A DNA stretch of 64,000 nt from Ascidia mentula (GCA_947561715.1 OX387197.1:3353001-3417000), one strand, 5' to 3'. Shown: positions 37,620-52,600, counted from the first letter of the stretch. Numbers and translations: made by a program. The notes: generated by a model not told the origin, from the sequence alone.

Positions 37620-40600
37620 CTAATTAACAAATTTTCGCAGTATTAGGCAGGCCAAGAAAGCAAGCGAAACTAAACAAATATGTTTGATTGGGTAATGCAA
37701 TGTTTCATTACTCATGATGCACGAACGATCATTTTGACTTGACTTGAGTTTCTCTAACGCTTTGGTGAAAATCATCAGTTCCTGCAATGTCTTGATGTGA
37801 AGTTGCTCCCCAACAAGTTTGTAGAAGAATTCCGGCGCCTCTGACTTCAGAGAACGCAAATAAAGAAGTTCATTGCCATCCACATTTTTGAAATAAGACC
37901 TGTCACAAGAGGCACAAATAAAGACACTTTACATCGTCATATACAGCGCCTGAAAATGTGTTACTTTCGAGGTTAGAAAGTATGAATGAGTAAACCAAAA
38001 CATCAGCAGTTAATGTACTCTAAAATAGGAATGTTGGAGTTTATATTAAGAGGTTTATATCATGCACAAACAACAAAAACATCATGATTTCGTTACGGCT
38101 GACTTACGGTTTAAGACCAAGGTCTTTGGCCCACTGCTGAACTTCTTCGCTTTTCATGATTTGAACAGAATGACTTGTTTGTGGCTCAGATGTTTCGGGT
38201 GAAGCTTCGTCCAGTTCTTGGACTGCTTTAATGGGAAGTATTGGAGAGTCCTGAAACATAAGCAGCATTTCAAACTTACTTTTTTTTGCAAAAAGAACTC
38301 ACTGGCAAAATTCTCATAAACTTGTTCTAAATAAAATGTTTAAATCATTAGTTAAAACTTAAATATTTTGTTAGTGGTATAATTATTTACCACCACTTCT
38401 TGAGCTGAACTTTTGCCGCGATCTCCAATTTCTTTTATCAACTTCGTCAACGAATCATCGAAAGTTTTCGGATCGTGAAAGCTGAAATATAGTTTCGTGC
38501 CCACGATAAACCCTGCAAAAATGAAGGTGTCAGATTAAGGTTTATGTTGAAAGTAAGAAGTGTGTTTTTTAATTTACTAACGACCGTCTTATTTATCCGT
38601 TGAATTTTATATATTCACTCACCCAGCCATCCATTTGCATCGAAACATTCCTGAAGTTTAAGTGGAATAATGTCTTTTTTTCTTTTAAATGCATAGGAGG
38701 CTTCTGATCTGTGTAATATGGTTGAGCTACTGATAACAACAACTTCCCAAAATTATATATATAAGAACAAACAACATATTAAGAAAACTAAACTCACTTT
38801 TCAATATCTGTACACCAGAATATTTCGCACTGTAATTTCTAGTCGTAATAACATTCTTCTTTACAGTTACCTGCAGTTCTGACTATCCTTGTACTTTTGA
38901 GACATGCATATTAACACAACAGATGATCGTTCAACTGCATCAGCCATCGCATCCAATGTGTCTCCCTTCATTTTATCTTCGTCCATCCGTACGCTGTAAC
39001 CACTTGATGCCAGTCGGTCTTTTACCTACGGATTAGCGAAGTGAATTGAACTACATCCAATACCTTATAGTCTTAAAATGTAAGCGAAGTTTGCATCGAC
39101 CTTATACGAACCAACCGTGTTTTTATAAAATCGGTTTGGTTTGAATTTATTTACTTATTTCTCATTTATTTTTATGTTTGTTGTTTTATATGAAAAAACT
39201 ACTTCTGGTAAATATAACCCATTGAAAAGAACCACACTTGTATGCAAATAGTACATTTGCAATGTGCCTTGTCTGTTTTCAATTGCTCTTGGTGTTTTTC
39301 TGTAGCGTTTTATGTCGTCACGATCGTGTGGCACTGCCAACAATCATTGTGCGCCTAAAGGCTCAAAAGTTCGAACCTCGTGTTCCCTTCTTTGTAGTGG
39401 TTTTTTTTCGTTACGGTTTGTTGCATTTTTAGCGTCGCGTATCGTGTGATGTGTACATTCAGATGTTGGACTTGCTCGCGAGTTTTGTCAGGTTTTGTGC
39501 GACATATTTTTTGTTGGAATTATACTGGCAGTCAGTTACTAGTTTTTTTCTTACATATCCAGGTTTTTATTTGCATTCTTTAATTTATAATTTTTTAATA
39601 TTTTTTTAATTTTTATCAAGGTACTTTCCTTTATGTGGCAGACATTCGCTTCTACTTAGTTATTTTACGTTGTTTTGTACACGTATTGTATTGCTCCTTT
39701 GCCCACTCCCTTACCTTTTTAATGGTGCTTTGGTTGTCCCAGTTGTAGCTGAGCATGACGTGCCTCTGTTCATTGGTTGTTTTTAACTGTTCCAAACCGG
39801 ATCTATTCTAGAAAATTAACAAAATTATGCAAAAACAGATTTTTTTTCTTGACTCAAACTTGCCGATCTTAACTCCCATAAACTCCTTGAGGCAGGGCGA
39901 CGAAGGTTGCTAAAAACATTTTAATCGAAACTATTAGTTTGAACGTGTTTTATTCAAACGCGAAAATGCTCAATTGAAATCTTAATGACCTTGAATCGTG
40001 ACCTTTAAGTTCCTCCAGTTTCTGTATCAACTCTTTTTCATGAGTGATCATTGATTTGTTCTCTTCCACAAACGATAAAGCCCAAATGCATTTCACTGCC
40101 GCTATTTGCTCATCAACATCACCTTTTAAGGAAACATGAAAGGAGAGAATGATAAATAATCCTAAGTCGTCTGTCTGTTTCAAGTTTTTACGATATATAT
40201 ATTTCGCCTGTCTGTGCAGGCATCGTCAGTATCGCTAAAAAACAACACAACAACGGAGTTAACCAACAGTAATGCAAATGTAAAAATACCTTACAAACTG
40301 ACAATCAGAGTTTACGATTAGGTAAGGTGCGACTGAACTGTCGTCTTTGGCTTGTTTGTGGGGACGCTCGATAAAACATAAAATTAAAGAAAAAAAGAAA
40401 AAAGTGGGGAGAACACAACAAGCTGCAAACGATAGCGGTAAAAAATGTGCCGGCGGTGATCTGGCTCTACGTCATTGATAAGCTTGTTACAATGACAACA
40501 CAGTTGGTGGGCACTTCAACGGTAAGCGGAAGTAAAAACAAAAACAAAACCGACAGTTACATTGTATTAGGCAATATAAGGGGGTTGATGTTAATTTTTG

Positions 40601-43600
40601 CCTTGATTTTGTGATACCATTTGTCTTCGCAAATATCCAATAAATGCACTGGGGGCTGTTCTACGAAGACGACTTTGATGCATTTTGCCATGTCAACATG
40701 TCGGTGCTGCGTGTGTTGTGCGTGGTAGTGGTGGAGCAACGCAGCTCGGTCGGTATTTCCGTTGTCTTTTCCCGTTTTCCAAACAGCTCGATGTCCGTTC
40801 CATCGAGTGGAAAACTTGTTTTTCGTTTGGCCAACATATTGGTCACCACGTAAAAGGCAGGTAGTTATATAAATTCCATAGTTACGACATGTCAATGTCT
40901 GACGGAGTGGAATTGGCCCACTGAGTGTTAATAACTGGTTGGTACTCACAACCATTGATATGTGCTTGCCGAAATTCCCACAGAGGGCGCAATGGCCGCA
41001 AGGCTGTGACAGTCCTGTTTTGTGCGGGTTTTGATCGTCACAATGAGCGATGCCTCTATACTTGGAGAGCATACAAGCGAGAGTGTATGGGCGCTTGTAA
41101 ACTACCATGGTATGTGGATTGAGGATCTTCTCTTTAGGACTTGGTCGGAGTAGGTTTACGAAACTTGTAGCCCATATGTCCAGTGCGGATGTACAGCGGG
41201 TGACACTGGGGCCAAACCTTTCCTTCCAGTCTTTCGCCAGGTTTAGGACATCGTTAATTATGATTTTTGGAAATCGCGATCGTATGGCTTTAGCTTTGAG
41301 CTTTTCCAGGTTGCTATGGTAGTCCTCGTCGGATTCATTCAAGCGGCGCAATCTTTTAGCCTCTCCATGTAAAATACCTTTGAAAATCGTCGGAGGGTGG
41401 TGAGAATACCCGTCAAGAAAGCAACGGTGCAAAGCAGTGGCCTTGGCGTGATCTACGGTTTTAAATGCGAACGGAGATCGGGTGGAATAGACATGTTCTA
41501 CGTCGAGGAATGGTACGCCTGGCATGTCTTGTTGTACGTGTGTTTTATTAAACGTGAGTTCCAAATTATAGTTGCGGAACACGTTGTCAAGCTCATTGCT
41601 GACGTGGTTGGCTGTTTCTTCAGCAAAACAAATAAAAATTATGTCATCAATGAAACGTTTGAAAACCTCGGTTTCTTTGACGAATTCTATGGGCAGCTTG
41701 AGTGACAACATAGTAAACGGAGACGTTTGCCAATGAGACAGAGTGGTTGTCACCGGTTACGATGCCAGTTTGTTGCGAGTAAAACCTTTGTTCGTTACGT
41801 AAGACTACGCCTTCAAGACACACAAATATTAAATTGATGAGATCTTGTGTAGTCTTGTGACTGTACTGCGTGTGTCGTTGCAGAGCATCCTGCAGGGCAG
41901 AGTGGAGCAGCGTGCGTGGGATGTTACTGTACAGAGATTTTACATCTGCTGTCACGATGTACAAGTCGGAAGTAACTGTCTTCTCACCTGTTTCGTTAGC
42001 CATGTGATTCTGCCAGTCAGTCAAAGTCCTTAAATAGTGAGTGCTGTCCCGGCAATATTCTGACATAATGTCTTGGCAGTATGACGCACTGATAGGTTGT
42101 AGTATGCTTTCTAAGAAAGCTGTGAACCGTGACATCGGAGTGTTAACTAGGGATTGCAACAGTCTCACTGGGATGTCCTGTATGTTCGTAATTTCCAGTT
42201 GTGCGGCGGCAATTTTGTGCGTCTTAAACAAGGGATATGCGTATGCTGGGGTGTTGGAACTAAAGTATTTTGCTGCGGGACCGGGTACGTGATGATACAT
42301 ATTTCCTTTGTTCTTAATTCCAGCTGTATGAAACAGTATGCTGTCGCTGATAACACCATCCTTATGTAGGGAGATTAGGATTTTGTCACAAGTTGAGCGC
42401 AGAGTGGATACATGTTTGTTGTATGAGGTGATGTCAAAAGGCAGTACTGTAAAGTCTTTTAGTTCGCGGATCATAATGTTGCGATAGTCATCGTATTCAA
42501 GGATTAAAACTTTACCGTCCTTGTCGGATTTACAAATCACTATTTGTTTTGAAGAAGTGAGGTTGCCTAGTTTGAAGAGACTTTGTTGAAGTTCTTTGCT
42601 GAGATTGTTTTTGTAAAAATATTGAGAGTTTACCTTATTGCCCAAGTTTCGCAGTTTTGTTGAGACCATTTCGAAATAAGCCTTAGTTTTATCATCCAAA
42701 AGTTCTCTGTCAGGTCTTGAATACTTAGTGATGTGTAGCTTGGGGGGGAGAGTTGGTCCGGCGTAAAGGTCATGAGTACTGTGTTTAGTGATAACAGTTT
42801 TGTTTTCAATGTCAACAATAAGAATCGGAGGCTCGCAAAACCAAAAGTTTACTATGATGCTGTGTACAAACGTTTAAAGTAATAATTTTGGCAATTTAAT
42901 TTTCATGAATTTTGTTATTTTAGGTTTGTTTTCAAGTCACAATATTACGGAAAAGTGGAATTGTAAAAAAAGCAGTAAGGAAGTCCTCCTCAAATTACTG
43001 GTTCTCCCTTGCTGCCCTGGGTAGCGGCGGAAGGTAACAAACATCATTTACCAGCCTGGATTTGAATGAGCCAAACAACTTTGCAGGTGTAGATTCAACC
43101 GGTGTTTCAACCCCTTCTTGTTTACATAAACTGCGACTTTCAGTCGTAAAGCTGTGTTTGGAAACCAAATATGTGAGGTAGTTTCAATATAGTCCGCCCG
43201 GGCTTTTTGTGCAAAATTAACATCACGTAGGCAACAGAAGTGGACAAGGTGGACCAGATTTCGGCCAAACACCACATGTTCGACACAATGACCTTACGAA
43301 TCTGTTATTACACAACTATTCTAGCCACATTGATAAACGTCTTCACAGATAACCAAAATACAAGCTATGATAATTACAGTAAACCCGTCGAAATTTACAA
43401 ATTAAATTTTTTTCGTCTATTTTTTCTGAATAGTTTTCGTAAACAAGATATGATAACTGGAAACTGAGAGTGAAGTTGGCAAGTGAAATTCTTTCAAATA
43501 TGACTAAATCTACAACGGACTATGACATGTAAAATCACACACTCCAGTTTTTCTGATGTCTTCTCAAGAAGATCAATTCGAAAAGCATCAACCGCTTATG

Positions 43601-46600
43601 GACATGATTCCAATGGGGAACTGGTGATTGTGTTGACTTTAAAACGTGTGTCTAAAAAAATCTTCAGTACTGACATTGTCATTTGAAATTCTTTCTTTTC
43701 TTTTGAGTTGTTGTTTTTTATTAATAGTATTAATTAAAACGAATCATGTGTAAACATCCTACCTTTCTGTGTTTTCTTTTGCATATTGAAGTCAAATTAA
43801 ATGTGTTTTGAAGTAAAAGTTTTTGCGGTAAATTTGTCATTTCGTTGTTTTCGAAGATAATCTAATGGCCTAATTACCTACACTCTCCCCAAGTGACTAT
43901 ACACATAAATTAAATTGCTCGTGAAAAACCTCCCAAGTTTATACAGTAACATAAACTTTCCCAAGAGAAGTACTCACAATAGTTCTTGGTTTTTACTGTA
44001 ACTGAAAGGCCTCGCAGCATAGCACGGAAAGAATTTGCAATGCCTGTTTATTGCTAGTGCGCTTCATATCTGTATTTCTAGTTAAATAAGTCAACTAGAT
44101 ACTGGGTGCTGTGTGTTCGTGAAATATAAGTTGCAAAATCAGCTCAAATTTTAGGCTGTTATTCGCTGATAAGTGAATCGTTTGAGGGCGCAGTCATTTG
44201 CGGTTTTTTAAAATATCCACACCAGCAGGTCTACATTTTGTGGTCAACATGATGAAGCCCCACCGTGCGGTTAGCTTGATACGACTATATCTACCGCTGG
44301 ATGGTGCTGTTGATTTTGCCACTTGGTAGTTTCATACGCAGTTAGATTGGTGCTGCTATGGTAGTAAGTTAATTTGCGTGTTGTTAATGATTTGTTCATG
44401 TAAAGTCAGTTCGTTAAACTTCACCAACTTGTAGTTCTGGTTTTCAAAATAACCTGAATTTGTGATAGATTTATGTGTTCGTGGATTTTCTGTTTTGTAA
44501 ACTCTCTTGTGTAATTTCCATTTCATTCATAGCTCACTGTGTGTTCTGTGTTCAACCAAACACGCGACAAACAATCACGTAATCATGTTGTGACGTCACG
44601 GTTTCTGGCGATCTGTGTGAGTAATACTGTTGTGACGTCATAGGTGCACGTGTGTGTACAGTCACGTGCGTTTATAATGTCGTATATTTCCACACAAAAG
44701 TGTCGTGGTATTGTGTAGTGTATGGTGTAGAAATGCAAATAAATCTTTCGCTGCCGTTATGTGGAATTTACGTGAGTCTAATATATACCCATCCCCCACA
44801 CTTGAACCTGTTCCTATCATAGTTTACATTTCCTATTATAGCATAGCGAAAGTTGTATTAATCAGCTTAAATGTAGCTAGGCTGAAAGTAATATACGAAT
44901 GTTGGTTTTATACAGAAGTAGAGTAACCTAATGTACAAATCATTCCTTTGTGATTGCAGACATGAGTAAGGAAAATTCACTGGGATCATATCATATCGAC
45001 CACAAGTTCATAAAATACAACCAACCAGTGCTTCAAGGTGGGAATTCAAAATATACATTTGCAAAAGTGGAGGTAAATTTTTTTATGCTGGGTAATCATA
45101 TTTATGGAAAATGTTGAAAAAATCCATTTAAGCTACTGAATGTAATTTAAAAACAGAACTTTCAAACAATACAAAATTATGTAGTACAGATCGCAAAAAA
45201 AGATTGGAAAAACACTTGGAGTAGAAAATGCACAAGGAAGGAACACACACAATGTTAATTACAACAAATAAAATGCTTAGCACAATGTTCTCATAAAACC
45301 AAATGCAAAAGTAAGGAGCAGAGATGGGAGGAATGAAGTTTTAGTGTACTTTTTTTTAATTAATTCCACAAAAGTACAAAAAGCTTCCATCGCACCAGGG
45401 TAAGCTACCAAGGTGTAATATTATAACTACGCATAGTGCACTAATGCTAATACATAAAACAAAAATAGGAAAATTGCAAAACAGACCATGAAACATGCAT
45501 TAATATAGTTTGCATTTTGTAAACTAATCTGCTGCACCTGTTACTTCCACTTCTTTTGAAAAGTCTTTGTCTCAAAGGTTCTAAAATAGTCATAAGGCAA
45601 AGGTAAGTTAAACAGTGTCTGCAAAGTTTTACCAAAACAGAAAAATCACTATACAAATATTTTTAATATGAGTGTACATACCTGTCCTGTATTAGGGTAA
45701 ATTATGTTGACATTACCCTGGACACCAGATATACTTCCTCCACCAATGTTTGCTTGTTGAAATGATGCTGCCTGGTTGGTTCCTTGTGATGCTGTCTTGT
45801 TAGTTCCCTCTCCTGTTTTACACATTTAGTGTTTCTGAAATCTTACATAAACTTTATTACGCAATTCATTCATCATTGATTTAAGTCATAACAAAAAAAA
45901 AAAAAAAAAAAGATTAACCTCTTTCCATATTGTGAGAGTCTGGTCAAATAAAAGTGATGTGATTAAAATCATTGGAGACATGTAACAAATGATCTTAGAA
46001 CTTAACTATTATTGACACCACAAACAAAAAGGCTCATTTATTTTAAGTGATTTAATTTTGAACAATTTTCAAATTATATAGAATTATCAGCAACAATAGT
46101 TTAACCGACATTGGCTTGCATTCATTAAAAAAAGCTCCACTTAATAATCACCAACATAACATCAGGACAACTACAGTATGGGGTTTGTACGTTCAATTAT
46201 AGCTGTGTATGTTTACGTTATAGTACGGAACTATTTAATACCACCTATTGTGTTCATTTGCAGAAACACATTTAGCAAAATGATCGATACAGTATTTATG
46301 TAAAAGCATGTTAATTAAAACCTACCAAAAAATTCTTTTCTTACAAAAACATCGATCTCATCTATCACAGCTTCTGACTGGGCTGATTTTATGACAATTT
46401 TAATTTTGTTGTCGGCAATGGTGAGACCATGACGATTTTTTATCATAAACTGCATTTCAGATCTTGTTTTTTCCCACACCCCATAGATCTGTTTTTCAGT
46501 TTGATCAAATTCGATTTCGTCACTGGATAGACTTACAATGACATTTTTCTCCTTGCGTCTGCATTATATGCTTAGTAAGATCGGAAGGCGCCAATCAGTG

Positions 46601-49600
46601 TATCTAAACTCACGTGATGACAAATGTGGTGTCAATAAGCTTCTGGGGAGGATTATTATCCTCTGTTGCAGCAATATTGTCAAGTATTATTAGGGAGGCA
46701 ACAATTTGAGTTGGAGCCACATTGGATGTTGGCGGAATTGCCACAAATGACGACTTTTCTTTTGTTAGTCCAAAAAACGTTTTAACATTTGGAGGCAAGA
46801 CAGTGTACCTACAAACATGGCATTAGGTCTAAACAAAACCAAATTACACTTACAGCAATACCATGAAAATTCCTGTGTTGAAATTTCAAAATAAGTGGTT
46901 CCAGGTTTCATGCAAACATTTTTGAATTCGAATAAATTTCCCGTTTGTCCGCAAGCTTTTTGTATCTGCGCCAAAGTTTCATTTAAAAAAATGCTGATGA
47001 AAATTTCCTAGTCTATGATGCATGTATCCTAATTGACCATGTTAGTTATGCTGCAGTGGCACTGCAAACCAAAGCAACTGGTCAGAGAGAGTTGTAAAAA
47101 AATAATGCCAACACAAGTATAAAAAAGAGTTGTGTCCTAACTATGCAGAGAAAGTAGACCATTGCTCTAAAATGTCCTTGCAGACATCGTAGCCACAGTA
47201 GGCAATGTAGGCATGGAGTCTTGGCATTGTACGCATTGAATCCAGGGATCATAGGCATTGTAGGCATTGAGTCTAGGCATCGTAGGCATTACGTCTAGGT
47301 ATTGTAGGCATTGAGTCTAGGCATCGTAGGCATTGCGTCTAGGTATTGTAGGCATTGAGTCTAGGCATTGTATGCATCGTTATAGGCATTGAGTCTAGGC
47401 ATTGCAGGCATTGCACCCATTGCAGGCTGTTACTACCGGAGGTGGTTGACAATTTACCCAGTTAAGAGTTCTGGTGCAGCCCTTGCTCACCACGCTTTGG
47501 TTGCTATCACATGATTATATATTCAATGACTATTATGCATGTTATGTATGTAATGCCGCCTAAGCGCAGACTCAATGCCTACGATTCGTAGACTCAATGC
47601 TTACGATGCGTAGACTCAATGCCTACAATGCCTAGACTCAATGTCTACAAAGCCCAGACTCGTCGCCTACGAAGCGTAGATTTAATGCCTACGATTCCTA
47701 TACTCAAGGCCTACGATGCCTAAACTCAATGCCTACAATAAGATGCCTACAATGGGTTTTTAGAGGGACCGCAACTCCTCATGGCCCTACCTCTCTACTA
47801 ACGTGTTTTGCAAACTATTGAGATCCATGGCATAATTTGACGCTCTGCAAAAGTTTGTGGCATTCCACTATATTGGAACAATTTTATGTATAATAGTCAC
47901 TGTAGGATACAGATCCTTAATTGCCGTATACTTTTTTATATGCGTGCAATTCTCAAACCTTTTATTCCAATTTGCAGTTTCACAGCAAACAGATAAATAA
48001 AACTAGAACAAACACGATTTAAAACTAAATGCCTACACGGCTCCACCTTATTCAAATAGAATGCAACTTATCACAGCCAAGAAGGCATTAAAATAACGTA
48101 GAAATAACTAGATTGCAATGGATACACAAACACAACATTACAAGCACGCCCAAAAGCGCCAATTTCTGCAAAAACAACACGCCCAAATGCGCCCAATGTT
48201 AATGAAGTTTACACATATCAGTTACGTACACCAATGGTCATTTTATGCTTATGGTTGAACACTTAAACAGTAAACTAAGACCGTGAGCAGGACGCAACAC
48301 CTGTAACACTCATTATTTTGATCACAGTCGTCTTTGCAACATGATTATGACGTCATATTTCGTTGTGTGGTCAGTTTGCGGAATTTTGAATACGGCTGAA
48401 ACAGCGTTTTATTACATAATTAATGAGTTAATTATCAAATTTTTCAATTTCTTGAACACGCCCAAATGCGCCCAAAGCGCAAGGTGCAATAAAAAAGCGC
48501 AAACACCCAAGACAACACGCCCAATTGGGCGTAAAAAGCGCCCAACTGGCAACACTGGCCCAAACACGAAATAAGTTTTCACGCATGAGTGCACCCACAG
48601 AAATCATACTCAGTTCTGTCCGTTACAGTCACTATGAAGTGAATCAGTTTCAGTACACAAGAGTTTGTATATATGCTATGTTCTTATATTAGCAATTTTA
48701 CACAAAATATACCAAAAGACATTATAAATTGTTGTTTATGGACAAAACTTTTAAGGCTCACCTGTACAAGCGTTTCACAATTTGTTCTATAACATGTAGG
48801 TAAACGGATTTCAATTTCTTGGTTGAATATGAGTCCATGTGGCTTGCACGAAAGTAGCGGTGTGATCTGCATCATTCTGTGTATTTTCTAAAATTATGAA
48901 GTTTGTGAGTTAAACTCCCAAAACATATTCATTTACAAAAAGTTATAACCTATTAACGTTGTTGGGGGAGTAAGGTGCACACTAATTTACCATGCAATGA
49001 AACAAAATCAATCTTCTCAAATCGAAATTCTTACTTTTGGATCTTTCATTCCATAAAATGATTCAGCCTCAATTTCCACATCCTCTTCCAAAGCATCGGC
49101 AGGAATAGAAATCATGCATCCTCCAACTTTAATTACTCCTCCTTGTTTTCCAATCACTTTGAATGCTTTGTGATGGTGTATGTAGTCCTAAATGTAAACA
49201 GAGCTCGGTGTGTGTCTGCAATTGCAATACTGAAAATCTGCGCATAAACCATGCAGTTGAATTTACTTTTGCACACATCCATTGTAAACTTAGCGCTGAG
49301 CAGTTTACATGACGTGACAAAAAGGTCAATTTCACTTAAATGCGTTTTGTAACTCATTTTTTGTTTGATCCAGTTTATTTATCACCTCGGTGTCGCCAAT
49401 GAACATGAGTTTGTTCTTTTCCACAAACCATAAAGCCTGGATGCATTCAACTGCTGCAGTTTGTTCGTTAGCTTCTCCTATTTACAAAAGAAGTTATGCA
49501 AAGAACGACTGTAAATCTTTCTCCAAAATTTTTTGTATGCAAACACAGCAAAAATTATTATATCTTTTTAGGGGGTTGAGTCGCACTATTAGCGGCATTT

Positions 49601-52600
49601 TACCTTCGTTCATGAGTTTAGTTAAACTTGAGAGTGCTCCACTTTGGAGTATTTTTGAGCTATTCTTGTCGTTCTTGGCAAGTTTGGTTAAACCAAATGT
49701 CAACTCGTTTGCAGTAAAACCTTCCGAGCGATGGTTACTTTTCAGCAAAGCTTTGTTTAGAATCTGACAACAAAAACGATGCATGTGCGTAATATATAGT
49801 TTTGTTACTGGTGCTTGACAAAAGTTGTGCTCCGTAACAAAATATACGCTCACTTTTCAATACATACTATCACTATTTTTCACATATACACATGAAAAGC
49901 AACATGGACTTTTTTAAACTAATTCTAAAACATATGCCCTAAAATTGTCTTCAAATATTACATATTGATGCACCTGAAGGATGTAAGAAAAGATTTTATC
50001 ATCAGCTACAATGATGTCATTTCTATCGTCATCATTATTTGTGTGGGCCAAGATAAGCATACAAAGTGTTGGCAGCAGGCTCTCATCGTTTTCAGCGATC
50101 TAGTCGAATGTGAATCGCGTGAAGAAAGGCCTTCGGTTGTTTGATTTACTTTTGATTTTTCGTATTTGCCAACCACTCACCTTTATTCCCTTCGTGTTGT
50201 TGGCGTACCAACTAATTAATTTAACCGCATTCTCGTCCTTGAAAAATATGTTGTTGTTGCTTGATAACGAACTGTTGTACAGGAGCATTCCCGCACTGAG
50301 GATGATTTGACCTTCTGTCTGCAAGATATGCACGTCATATCTCTAGCCTTTACATTATGAGTTACGATTTAAGTTCACAAAAATCAACCTATCGGTACGA
50401 TTGAACGATTAAATTTACTACCCAAAGGATCATACCCAGGCACTTGAATAGAAAAAGTATGTATAAAATAAAATCGCAATCACAATTCTTTGAAGAAGAC
50501 TTGCCTTTAAATTCTGCGAAAAGCTCCCTTTATATTTTTCCAGTAGGTCAATCATGTTTGACAGAATTCCACATGCTGCAATCTTTTCAGATAGTTCGAC
50601 ACTATGATCAGCAAAGTTAAAACACACATCCAAAAGGTTGAAAAAGTTTTTCCAGGCTTTGCTGTAATAGAGTATACAATATAACAAACAAACCAAAATG
50701 TTGTGACAGTTGTGCGTCGGTGCTTCCACACTATTACTATGACAAGATCACCACAGCATTATCAACCGTTAAAATATATATTAAGTTTCCAAACAAAACA
50801 ATGAACCAAACAACAACAAAGGATTGCCTAACCTCTTGAACTTGCATTTTTCGCTCAAATAAACGTCAATGTAGAATTTGAAAAGAACGGCCGCGCCATT
50901 TTCCGCCAGGTAATCGCCGACTTTTTGTAGAATCTTGAATACAAATTTTGGGGTTATCTTTTCTGAAACGCAAAATCAAGGATCATAAATACGAACCTTA
51001 CGTGAACTTTCGTATCTGTCACGCATCCAATCATAGTACTTGAACAGAAGGTCAACAAGTGCAATAGCTGACTGCCCCATGTTGTTAGCTTCCTTGCAGC
51101 AATGTAAGTCCCGTATGGCTTCATTCAGATATTGTTTCAGGTAAAATAAGAAAGCTAAAAATAAAATAAAAATAAACTTAAAAATGTGACAACAAAGAAA
51201 AGAAATGCAGGAGTTATTTCGCAATAAATTTTACATTTTTCCTTAACAGTTATCCTATCCATGTTGGAGAACACTCCTTTATCAATTGCAACATTTTCAG
51301 TAATTTCTTCTTCAAAATTGTGGACGAGGATAAGCGTACAACAAACTGACAAGTTACAATCTTCATTGATCTATAAAAAGAAAATATAAAGAATAGAAAA
51401 ATTTTCTTTCATGACGAGGAAAAAGTGTCATCCACAGGGTTGTTGTATTGATAAGTTTATCAAACACTTACCATAATCCCTTTCGTGTTCAGGGCGAACC
51501 AACTTAGCAAATCAACAACTTCCTTGTTTTGGAAAAAATTCTCATTATTGCTTGACATCGAAAGTTTGTGGAGGAGTGATGCCGACATCAAGATGATTTT
51601 GCCTTCCGTCTGCAAGTAATGGATAAACTCAGGCCAGTACCATATCCAGGATATCAACTGACAACCAAAGTACAGATATTTTTTTAGTGTGTTTTGCTGG
51701 GAAAAGTATACCAATGTTGCTGTTAAATATGAATACTTAACATAAAACATTTCGCAAGACCAAGGTAATGAAATCATTTGTTTAGTTACCCTGAATAAGT
51801 GTTTAGAGACGTAAAAGGAGACTTGCCTCTAAATGTTGTTGAAAAGTATCTTTGTACTTTTCTAGGAAAGCGATCAAGTTTGACAGAATGTCACAAGCTG
51901 CAATCTTTCCATATAACTTGTCACTTAATGCGCTGAACGTCAAACAAACATTCAAAAGGTTTTGAACATTTCTGTTGGCTCTTCTAAAATTTTTTGAAAA
52001 ATGCTTTTTAATTTTAGTTTTGATAATATTGCAATACTTTAATTTAGTTACAGAACGTTTAAAGTACGAGAAGAACACCCACCAATACACATTGTCAAAC
52101 GAAACAAAAAACAAACCCAACACTATATAATCAACAAGTAAATCGTGGCTCACGTATCCTTGATGGCATTTTCGTCCGAATAAATGTCAAAGTAGACTTT
52201 AAACATATCAGGAGCTCCACCTAGCGCCAGATAATCGCCGACTTCCTGCAAAATTTTGTCACAAAACTAAAGTCATTGCGTAGGTAATCGTTAACATGAA
52301 CTTGACAAATACCAACCTCAAACGAGCTGCTGTCCTTACGTTTAGCCCACCAAAAATACTTCAACAAGGCTTCTAAAAGGGCCGAAATTGATTTTCCCAT
52401 GCGTTTATGTTTCTTGTCGGTTTCCAAGTCACGCTTGGCTTCATCCATGTAATGTTTAAGGTAAAATAAGAAACCTGGTAGGCGTAAAAGAATTTTCTAA
52501 GTAGAAATTAACGTGTTAGTTTGGAGTCTTTCCAAGATGTCAAATTTTAGTCAATTATAAGCGGTCTTTCTCCGTTCAAATTTTTTTTCGCAGTCAATCA

